From IMG/VR virus record IMGVR_UViG_3300010885_059300, positions 1 to 41,599 of that record: a stretch of 41,599 bases of DNA; one strand, given 5' to 3'. The first letter of the stretch is position 1, and each line of letters opens with the position of its first letter. The notes under the pieces were generated by a model. It did no database searches. It saw only the letters and a list, made by a program, of their open reading frames with translations, and was not told where the DNA came from. This stretch comes from a virus. The translations under genes were made by a program, and so were the position numbers. Shown here piece by piece: positions 31,801 to 39,128 of the stretch.

Positions 31801-34800
31801 ACCAAGGCGTTCCCATCGACCACGGGAACGTCCGGTAGCGTTGGGCTCATGATCAGCAGGGCTGACGACGTGTATCAGGAGCAAGATGCGTTCTTTATTT
31901 CTGGAATCGGCCACACAAACTTTGACTCATCTGTACCAATGCGAGCCGGTCGGATTAAGCGCGTTGAGTATCGCTCTGCGTCTGGTTCTGAAAGAATTCA
32001 CTGGGGAGACAACGGCATTATTACGCTCTATTTCAATAAGAGTCTTGGAGTGGACCTAACGACAGCTTTTGGCGAGGGGCGTTCTGCATACTTTGACATT
32101 ACATCAAGCTCAACTTACGACCCCACTTACATTAATACATTCTCTGGCATCTACACCGTTTTTGACTCTGGCGACACGGGGACAGTGGGCGAGCACATTG
32201 ACCTCGGGATTACGCCTGCAACATTTTTTGTAAGGTTTATTGGAAGGCCAAGGCCTTCCGGCGTGCTCGCCGCAAACCTGCATTCCCTAGCTATAGGATC
32301 AGTCATTAGCGCAGACTACCTTGAATATGTTGATGGTCGCGCAAATGTGAGCAACACTGAACCGTACATAATTGGAGCCCCCGGGACAAAGAAATATAAG
32401 CCAAAGGTAAGAAAAACTCCTATTACCTTTATGCAGTATTTTGATACCGGTTATGCAAAAATTACTACAAGCGTTTCCTCAACAGTCAAAGACGGAACAA
32501 AGGTCTACTTTTCATCTTCGGATACTGGGCTAGGTCAACACGCAACTGCAAAACGGGCAATCAATGTAGATCAGTTGGAAGCTACTAAATTCCGATACAA
32601 GATTGGGGCATCGTCAGTAAAGGCTACAAAGGTTGTTTCTGCGGCCGGGAGCACGACTTGGCAAATTTACCTAGCCTCGGTACCGCCGCAGGCATATTAT
32701 TCCGGATGGAACATTCCGTTTAAGCTGATTGGCATTCAAAACCTTATCCCTGGACTTAACACTGCTCAGAGAAACGCAATAAAGGCACTCAACAAGTCGG
32801 CAGGATGGGCTCATTCTAGCTACTCCTACGACGCAACAAAAAAGATAATTACGCTTACCGGCGGACCGTCTCACGCACTTGCCATTAATAAAAGCCCCGG
32901 TCCAAACGCCAAGGTTTCCTTTATGAGCGGGGCGCAAATTGCTCCACCAGCGGGCAGCTTCGTAATTTCCCCGAATACAGATAAGGCCGTAAAGAAATCT
33001 GATTGGTCAATTGACAAAATTCTTAACGTATTTACCAAGCCATCAGCGGGAATTTCAGAAAGAAATTATGCAAGCGATTTGAGAATTAAGCGACAGGGCG
33101 GAGCCATTGTTCAAATCAAATACTACGAGTGGCTAGAAGCAGTTACCGTTGGAACCTATGCGGTCACAGTGGGGGCCAGCGCAACATACACCGTTACCAC
33201 CACAGAGCCGCACAACCTAGGCACATACCAGCCCGCAGTTGAGTTCAAGGGAATAAGTGGAACCTACGTAGATATTGGCTCGCCAGATTCCGGCCTTGTA
33301 AACGGCATAAAAGTGACCTCGCCAACGACGTTTACCTTTGTGCGCACTGCAGCGGCAACAGAAAGCGGCGCCTGTCAGATAAGAACAAGGAAAGCGTACG
33401 TGCCGGATTCTACGCATTTGACTATGCCAAGAAACCCTGGAGTGTATGTAAGCGGAAGAACTGCAATAAAGTTTGTTGCCAGCCAATGGACATCCCTGCG
33501 CGGAGATCGTTTCTATCTAGATGGCAGCGTGCCAACGGCCGGCGCTGGAACGTCGAAGCTAAGCTCTACCTGGACCATTGCAATGCAGGCAACTGAGCTT
33601 CCTACTGCTCCAATTGCAGTGAGCACTGTAGCTCGCACCTCAACTACCGCAATAGTCAACACGTCAGTGGTGCATAACTTTGCAGTGGGCCAATCAGTGA
33701 CTATGGCGCTATCGGCAGGGCCATCTGGCTACACGGCATTGAATGGCACCTGGGTAATTACTGCAATAACCAGCACTACCCAATTCAGATTCACTACCGT
33801 AACCAGCGGCACCATTACCTCAGGCGCAGCTACTGGCACCGCAGATGTGGAAAACTACGCAGCAATATTCCAGCATGGAACACCCGCTGGCGCACCTTAC
33901 CTATCCTTTGGTATTGACAACAACGGTCACCCCTGGGCAAGCTTTGTAACCACCGGGGGCAGGGTAAAATACACCGCCACAAACATTACGCTTGTTGCCG
34001 AGGAAGATTGCGTATTGCAGCTAAGGGTCGCCTACTCTACGTCGACGGCGGCTACCGTATACATCTCGAAAAACACTGGCCCGGAACAAGCGCTTTCTGT
34101 TACAAACATTGACCGCAATATATGGGATAGCGAATTGCCGATTGCCTGGAGCAGTTCTGGCGCGGGCACGCTTGTTTTGGGGATGGAGCAAGACAGCGCC
34201 TCTGAGTATAGATACCCAATCACCGCGCACATCGGTGAAATTATTGCCTACGACACGGACCTTGGCGCAGCACCGGCGCTAAAACTTCGCGCATGGATGA
34301 TGCACAAGTGGGCGCTTGTTAACTTCATTGACAGCGACCTGGTTCCAGACTACAGAGATTTACGCAACGTCCCAAACAGCGAGCTTTCTGATTCTAGCCA
34401 AGTAAAGAACGCACAGTTTGGCGGGCGAACCCTAAAGCAGGTCCTAGACGCTATCGCAAAGACCACCGGCGCTAGGTTCTGGGTAGATAAAAACAAGAAC
34501 TTGCAATACAAAGAACTCAACACCAAGAACCTTGTTAAGAACTCTATCTTGCAGGATGAACGGGCCGTCTCTTCTTCTAGGTATTGGAACCTTACTAACT
34601 TTGCCGTCGTTACACAGGACCCAGCAGACGCAACAAAGCAACCAGGCCCGTATGGCTATGGCTACGCATTGGGCTTCTCTGGCACTGCTGCTGGGGAGGC
34701 TCACACCGATTTCATCACAGAGAACCCAGACAAGACAACCGTCTCGGCGAACAAATACTACTTTGTCTCTGCCTACATGAAGACATCCGACACGACTAAG

Positions 34801-36486
34801 GCAGCCCTGCGCGTGCACTTCTACGCCTCAGGGACTAACACTGTTGGCTCGTCACACGACATCTCGTTTGTAGACGCAACCCCATTGACGCGCAATAACG
34901 AGTGGCAGAGAGTCTGGTCTATTGTAAAGACCCCAGCAACTACCGCAAAACTTAGCGTTGGGGTTATCAAGCTTTCTTCTGCGACGGCAAAAAACGTCTA
35001 CGCAACTGCTTTTTCGTGCGTACAGCTGACAGGCACTTATGGATTTGCCGATGAGGGGCTGGCCTACGAGACTGCCCCCGCAAGGCGTTTCTTGAACAGC
35101 GGCGATACGGCCAGCAGCTTTATTCCAATGGCAACATACCCCTTTGAATCCCCCGACACGATTAGAAGCGGCGGTGCCGTTGCAAACAGACTGTACCTCT
35201 ACGCATCAACTGTGAACTCAGACGAAAACGGCAACACTATTACCAACGAAACCCTTGGCCAATCTGTTCTTGAATACACATACGATTACGTTCAGGGTAT
35301 TTGGAAGTCTCATGGGAAAATCATTGAGGCAAGCCAGGCAGAGGATAAGGCCTCAACGCAATATGAACTCACCGGCAAGGCAGAGGCCTTCTTCAAAGAT
35401 AGCGGGGACACTATCAACTCATACGAGTTTGATCATCCCTATAACGGATCGGACGCAATCCTTGAAGTTGGCTCTGTAGTCCCATACATCTGGTCAGAGG
35501 TGGGAGTTGTTGAGCCAATGATCGTGAAGAGCCACAAGACATCCCTCATTGGTTCTGAGCTGTATCATCACGTTTCCTTGGAGCAAGAGCCCGACTATCA
35601 GAAGAATGCCCTTGTTCTTATTAGCCGAAGGCAGATGCAAGTTGACCTTGCGACCGCGCCAGAGGCAAGAGACAGGCCGCCTGCTGTAAGAAATTTCCGC
35701 ATTGAAAGCGTTGACGCAGATGGTAAACTATCTACCATTGCCAATGAGTTCCGCATGTCTTGGCAGTACCCATTTGATGATCCGCTTGCCCGAGGCGTGC
35801 GCGAGTCCGGCTTTGAAGTTCAGGTCAGGTGGCGCAAGAGAACCGTCAAGGATATGAACAAGAAGAAAATGGGTGTGCTTCCCGCAAAAACGCACATTTC
35901 CGTCGGCGCCAGCACTGGTGGTGAGCCAGTACGGATTGTAATTTATTCCAAAACAACGAAATTTACTGGGCTCAAAGTTGGGCAGCCTGTGGTTATTTCT
36001 GGAGCCCCCTACAACGCAGCGGCATCTACGGAAGTTAATCCAAACGGTAGCTACCGCGTTTCTTACGTTGCATCAAACGGGCTGTCGTTTGCGTATGAGG
36101 TACTGGCACCAAAGACCACCACCCCAGACGGGCAGGTTACTTACGTAACGAGAAAAGCAGTAAACATCCTGGCCAAGGCCGTTGCTGTCGGCTTTATGGT
36201 TACGTACACCGCTAAGCAGGGCGGCACATTTGGCGAGTGGAAAAACATCAACACCAAGATTCTTGGGACAAGCTTTGCCTGGGACCCTGTGGCGAGCGGC
36301 CCGATTAGCGCGGCAACTGCCTCGGAAATCAGCAGCATTAACGGGCAGGCAGACCTGGACTTCCAGTTCAGAATCCGCGCAGTGGCTACAAATTCATCTA
36401 ACGTATCGGTTTACTCAGTGTATACTGTATACCCATCTGGCGATGATTTCCTAACAATCGCTATAACTAAGACCCTGGAGGGGTAA
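28861..36486 (+). CDS. Tail hub/tip protein with large inserted beta-repeat region, 2541 aa
   Basis: The ATG at 28861 overlaps the tape measure stop. Residues 1-160 look like the start of a tail-hub/Dit-like minor tail protein (LLFGGLVMQVEEERIGG, VQRLTCSDYTALLDERVVE). A second hub-like part returns at about 1811-1886 (WALVNFIDSDLVPDY, VLDAIAKTTGARFWVD, then KNLQYKEL). Between them are about 1,600 residues, mostly repeated beta modules and a LamG-like region (about 1560-1810). Residues 1887-2067 look like a carbohydrate-binding jelly roll (YYFVSAYMKTSDTTKAALRVHF). About 2274-2537 is fibronectin III-like (PPAVRNFRIESVDADG), itself interrupted by a module. It probably forms the tail tip, contacting host glycans. 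The stop overlaps the next ATG. Confidence 0.82.
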   Translation: METTESLIVKIQPRFEGDPTPAAFYDISGRIDSDGFEFTSSADGATASAQISLYTLFPLEDKRWTEYASVQEAVEDSKFYFDIPARTEIQIWESTPYTIESPKLLFGGLVMQVEEERIGGGIVQRLTCSDYTALLDERVVEQYRVPRDTYGWEMIKGGVAYDDGLVGIAQISSTPDPTPYRNFTHVSYDSTQDINKATSASHDFIKGERFKHQPTGIEYEIVGTSGDAVFYRRSSASGALSLTSGFRVWSHKILVTTVEDHLYARNQTFNFPNIAHFNSSFYAIHEITSNLKFVSMHRVSTATATASSPFTDVTVVNITSIGSVDPNNNKNSAEFAFAECSVVHPFSVGQTIRFTADQVDLLSPWLDALTESPASSGLYAATIRSVTSPYSFAIDNDLTTGDAPVEIAGYADGYPIRAQAYTLSIFEAVRNNNPFQDSYDSIGVNYKDYVNEVETARYNPILYGYKDSYPNEPAIEADPFGSRAKIWIDFSRKGSELDGVAFDPTTNSATSPVRHLSKILNRATGDRLLVVNVPNVTVTYNNSTNVLTLGISAAGSNIFAGDRISISNISGAPTGTDADTIANQELVITAIPSSIEVDLDDEANSAIPSDFTIPASATCTVRLLSSYDDDTGDIKIFTARPHSLIAGETIDLVNFKANTKISEVDDANFTITEVSTANDINDGKYSSISIDVGGIDPDIELYPDNNLHKSEKATMISEGAELSSPARRHRVIHAMRNGGVTKVTVVTAEIINSYEVLDADNFYVFIDENTGAFFENNQIVRVLGLAAPFSGRFRVVETLSKRVTLNRSGAFGVGAYRSITAATYSSPNITYTSTAHGFVAGQKVTAYGGTINWSVTEAEIISVTTNTFVVARQNAAPTVPFVPSGYVKLAKVTEEISINSFGRYRDVFDNKWKVYFISANHGLTVGDEIYVDISFGPDEVLCEAGVAKITKVIGSEFHFEANGSGQILPLASPGDILATVTKAFPSTTGTSGSVGLMISRADDVYQEQDAFFISGIGHTNFDSSVPMRAGRIKRVEYRSASGSERIHWGDNGIITLYFNKSLGVDLTTAFGEGRSAYFDITSSSTYDPTYINTFSGIYTVFDSGDTGTVGEHIDLGITPATFFVRFIGRPRPSGVLAANLHSLAIGSVISADYLEYVDGRANVSNTEPYIIGAPGTKKYKPKVRKTPITFMQYFDTGYAKITTSVSSTVKDGTKVYFSSSDTGLGQHATAKRAINVDQLEATKFRYKIGASSVKATKVVSAAGSTTWQIYLASVPPQAYYSGWNIPFKLIGIQNLIPGLNTAQRNAIKALNKSAGWAHSSYSYDATKKIITLTGGPSHALAINKSPGPNAKVSFMSGAQIAPPAGSFVISPNTDKAVKKSDWSIDKILNVFTKPSAGISERNYASDLRIKRQGGAIVQIKYYEWLEAVTVGTYAVTVGASATYTVTTTEPHNLGTYQPAVEFKGISGTYVDIGSPDSGLVNGIKVTSPTTFTFVRTAAATESGACQIRTRKAYVPDSTHLTMPRNPGVYVSGRTAIKFVASQWTSLRGDRFYLDGSVPTAGAGTSKLSSTWTIAMQATELPTAPIAVSTVARTSTTAIVNTSVVHNFAVGQSVTMALSAGPSGYTALNGTWVITAITSTTQFRFTTVTSGTITSGAATGTADVENYAAIFQHGTPAGAPYLSFGIDNNGHPWASFVTTGGRVKYTATNITLVAEEDCVLQLRVAYSTSTAATVYISKNTGPEQALSVTNIDRNIWDSELPIAWSSSGAGTLVLGMEQDSASEYRYPITAHIGEIIAYDTDLGAAPALKLRAWMMHKWALVNFIDSDLVPDYRDLRNVPNSELSDSSQVKNAQFGGRTLKQVLDAIAKTTGARFWVDKNKNLQYKELNTKNLVKNSILQDERAVSSSRYWNLTNFAVVTQDPADATKQPGPYGYGYALGFSGTAAGEAHTDFITENPDKTTVSANKYYFVSAYMKTSDTTKAALRVHFYASGTNTVGSSHDISFVDATPLTRNNEWQRVWSIVKTPATTAKLSVGVIKLSSATAKNVYATAFSCVQLTGTYGFADEGLAYETAPARRFLNSGDTASSFIPMATYPFESPDTIRSGGAVANRLYLYASTVNSDENGNTITNETLGQSVLEYTYDYVQGIWKSHGKIIEASQAEDKASTQYELTGKAEAFFKDSGDTINSYEFDHPYNGSDAILEVGSVVPYIWSEVGVVEPMIVKSHKTSLIGSELYHHVSLEQEPDYQKNALVLISRRQMQVDLATAPEARDRPPAVRNFRIESVDADGKLSTIANEFRMSWQYPFDDPLARGVRESGFEVQVRWRKRTVKDMNKKKMGVLPAKTHISVGASTGGEPVRIVIYSKTTKFTGLKVGQPVVISGAPYNAAASTEVNPNGSYRVSYVASNGLSFAYEVLAPKTTTPDGQVTYVTRKAVNILAKAVAVGFMVTYTAKQGGTFGEWKNINTKILGTSFAWDPVASGPISAATASEISSINGQADLDFQFRIRAVATNSSNVSVYSVYTVYPSGDDFLTIAITKTLEG

Positions 36487-37430
36487 TGGCCGAAGAGTAC
36501 CTGGCAAAACGCAAGATACGGAGAATTGTTTCTGCGCCAATCCCTGGCGCTGAAAACCCCGTAAGCGCGCTCACCGTTGAGAACGGAGAGATTCGTATTG
36601 TTAACCCGACCGACGTCACAGATTCCTCTGGCAAGCAGGTTGCCGCTGGCGCCGGAACCCTTCTCTCTGCTGGTAATGGCGATGCCTCAATCAATGCTTC
36701 CTACATTAAGACTGGCGTGCTTGATGCCAACCTGGTCCGTACTGGCCAGCTGCAAACCATTGCTTCCTGGAACAACAAGACCTATGGCTCTGTAGAAGAT
36801 TCTATTGAGGCCCAGCAGGGATACACGGGCGGATACCTTTACCTGACTGATTGGTTGACCGTATCGCCAAACGTCGTATATGCCGCGTTCGCTACCTGGG
36901 GAGACTACCTAAGCGGCACCACGACTGGCACTACCGCTGCCGCAACATACTTCTCTGTTGGTGACTACATCCGCGTCACTGGCGCAAACTTCGGCACACC
37001 TGGCGACAACACGCAGGCAGATGGAGAGAATGCAAACGTCGGTGTTGTTGACCAAGATGACGGCCCAGTTGCATACGGGCGAGTCGTTGCCGTGGACACG
37101 GCTGGTACGGGAGTATTTTACACGGTCGACGACACTGGCAAGACCGAACTTGAAGCGGGCAAGGTGGCAAGAAGCCAGGCGTTTATTCCGACAATGTCTA
37201 AGGCTCATAAGATTATTAGCGTTACCTCTGCCCAGTTGCCTTCTCCAAACCCAGCACAGGTCTACGAGGTTATTGTCACCACATCAGATGCCCATTACTT
37301 TGTGCCGGGCGATTACATAGAGCTTTACAACTGCGGAGCAATATATAGCGGCGTTTGGTACGTTGTAAACACACCCGCAGAGGATGTCTTTACCTTCCGC
37401 CATCGCTTTGGCGTTGATTCAGCGGCGGCA
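29404..37430 (+). repeat. Dispersed beta module in two tail tip proteins
   Basis: A recurring 60-90 residue module has a strand, then xxHxFxxGQxV or HGLxxGDxI, a short loop often ending in NGxWxI, and a final xxxxFxF strand. Copies are near 29404-29575 (SHDFIKGERF), 29755-30050 (VVHPFSVGQTI), 30715-30910 (PHSLIAGETI), 31309-31495 (AHGFVAGQKV), 31525-31755 (NHGLTVGDEI), 33145-33390 (PHNLGTYQPA), 33610-33850 (VVHNFAVGQSV), 35886-36165 (FTGLKVGQPV) and 37201-37430 (AHYFVPGDYI). Weaker copies lie near 30445-30660 and 32270-32350. The last clear copy is in the next gene. Confidence 0.7.
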
Positions 37431-39125
37431 CTTAACGGGGCAGAGCTTCCGTCAATTGAGACCCCCGTTGCTATCCGCGTGCGAAAGACGTTTGCAGTAT
37501 CTGTCAACGGCGACCTCACGGCTGCATCACTGAACATCCAGACCGCCCGCACGCAGGAAGGCGGCGACCCAATCTTTCAGGTGCTTAACGACAGCGTCAT
37601 CATCCGCAAGCCAGACGGCACCATCCTCCTTAGCGCCAACACCGTCGGCTCATCTATTGACATTGGCACGGTAACCGCAGACGAGATTACTGTTGGTGGA
37701 GACATTGACGCAAACCAGGTTGTGCGCGTCGGCAACTACCCAGACGCTACTTCTCCAGCGTTCCAGGGTATCTGGGCAGGCAATGCTACGCCGGCCTCCG
37801 CAGAGTTCTCCGTTGACCTAGACGGCAACCTTGTGGCGACTAACGCCACCATTACAGGGGCAGTTCGTGCCTCTTCTGGTCAGATTGGTGGCTTCACCAT
37901 TGGTGCAACTGCACTCACCGCCACCAACATTGTTGCCGATAGCTCTGGTTTTGTAAGCGTTGGCTCTGGCAATAACGTGGCGGTGATGAGCGGCGCGGAT
38001 GCTAACTATCGTATCTGGGCTGGGAATTCCTCTCCTGCCTCAGCCAAGTTTGTTGTTGACAAGGCAGGAAACGTTACCGCCAGCGGCACGCTATATGCAA
38101 ACAACGCAAATATTACTGGAGCAGTCAACGCTACGAGCGGCTCGTTTACTGGAACAGTTACCGCAAGCACTGGTCGCATTGGTGGGTTTACCATTGGCGC
38201 AACTGCCTTGACCGCCACCAACATTGTTGCTGATAGTTCTGGCTACGTCAGCGTTGGCTCTGGCAATAACGTGGCGGTGATGAGCGGCAACTCTTCCTAC
38301 GCAACAACAGCCAATCTCGGCCCAGGCCAACCAGCCGCCAACGAGGATGGGTATAGGTTCTGGGCAGGAAACGCAGACCCTAGACTTTCTGCATTTGTGG
38401 CAGACAAAGCAGGCAACGTTACCGCTAAACAGATATTCATTACCGGTGGATACCTGAACGCTACCGACTTCATTAACGTAGACAATGCAGATACGGTCAT
38501 TGGAACTGCCGCGATTAATGGCGCTAAGATTGTGGACGCCACTATCACTAACGCAAAAATTCAAAGCCTAAGCGCAGATAAGATTACCGCAGGAACAATT
38601 GACGCTCGCGATATTAACGTCGTTAATCTTGATGCTAACCAAATTCTTGCTGGCGACATTGGTCTTTTTGCCTTTGGTGGTAGCCGATCTTCTGGGCTAT
38701 CCCAGCTTATATTCTTTGGGCCCGGCGAAGGAAACACCGCAAGGGGTGTGGTCTGGGACATAGATAGATTAACTCTTAACGACTTAGACACGTACCAGTA
38801 CGGTACACTTCCTGGAGCAGTTGTTAGGACTGATGCTTCAACTAAACGAATAGAAATTGAGAACGGTGCAATTAATGTTTATGAGGCCAACGTACCAAAA
38901 GTTGCAATTGACGGCAGTGGGATTAATGCGTCAGCAATTACCCTTGGCGCCATGCCAGGCGGATCTAACATGATCCCAAACTCTTCTTTTGAGCTGTCTG
39001 GTTTTTCAACGCCATCAACCTCTGTCAGGACGTTGACCGTGGATCTTGCAAACTGGTTGACTAGCTCTAACATCAATATTACAGCCGTTAGCGACGCGCT
39101 AACGATGACAACATACGGATACTAA
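36486..39125 (+). CDS. Tail tip/fibre protein with internal repeats, 879 aa
   Basis: The ATG overlaps the stop of the hub gene, with GGAGGGG upstream. The N-terminal part (SINASYIKTGVLDANLVRTGQL) and later DKITAGTIDARDINVVNLDANQI have the 'AxxIxAGTIxAxxI' spacing of phage central tail fibres, built as a trimeric beta-helix or shaft. One dispersed beta module (about residues 239-315) is inserted. Residues about 467-503 and 565-601 are a duplicated shaft unit (GGFTIGATALTATNIVADSS), each followed by WAGNxxPxxAxFxxDxxGNVTA. The C-terminus looks like the start of another beta domain (SNMIPNSSFELSGF, as in many carbohydrate-binding modules), then stops; that domain may be truncated or continue in spirit in the next gene. 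Confidence 0.8.
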   Translation: MAEEYLAKRKIRRIVSAPIPGAENPVSALTVENGEIRIVNPTDVTDSSGKQVAAGAGTLLSAGNGDASINASYIKTGVLDANLVRTGQLQTIASWNNKTYGSVEDSIEAQQGYTGGYLYLTDWLTVSPNVVYAAFATWGDYLSGTTTGTTAAATYFSVGDYIRVTGANFGTPGDNTQADGENANVGVVDQDDGPVAYGRVVAVDTAGTGVFYTVDDTGKTELEAGKVARSQAFIPTMSKAHKIISVTSAQLPSPNPAQVYEVIVTTSDAHYFVPGDYIELYNCGAIYSGVWYVVNTPAEDVFTFRHRFGVDSAAALNGAELPSIETPVAIRVRKTFAVSVNGDLTAASLNIQTARTQEGGDPIFQVLNDSVIIRKPDGTILLSANTVGSSIDIGTVTADEITVGGDIDANQVVRVGNYPDATSPAFQGIWAGNATPASAEFSVDLDGNLVATNATITGAVRASSGQIGGFTIGATALTATNIVADSSGFVSVGSGNNVAVMSGADANYRIWAGNSSPASAKFVVDKAGNVTASGTLYANNANITGAVNATSGSFTGTVTASTGRIGGFTIGATALTATNIVADSSGYVSVGSGNNVAVMSGNSSYATTANLGPGQPAANEDGYRFWAGNADPRLSAFVADKAGNVTAKQIFITGGYLNATDFINVDNADTVIGTAAINGAKIVDATITNAKIQSLSADKITAGTIDARDINVVNLDANQILAGDIGLFAFGGSRSSGLSQLIFFGPGEGNTARGVVWDIDRLTLNDLDTYQYGTLPGAVVRTDASTKRIEIENGAINVYEANVPKVAIDGSGINASAITLGAMPGGSNMIPNSSFELSGFSTPSTSVRTLTVDLANWLTSSNINITAVSDALTMTTYGY
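37884..38288 (+). repeat. 111-bp direct repeat in the fibre gene
   Basis: Copies at 37884-37994 and 38178-38288 are nearly identical; the last 39 bases of each (from AGCGTTGGCTCTGG) are identical. Both encode GGFTIGATALTATNIVADSS and SVGSGNNVAVMSG. The spacing is 294 bp, a whole number of codons, so unequal recombination could add or remove one shaft unit without a frameshift. Confidence 0.9.
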
Positions 39126-39128
39126 GAT

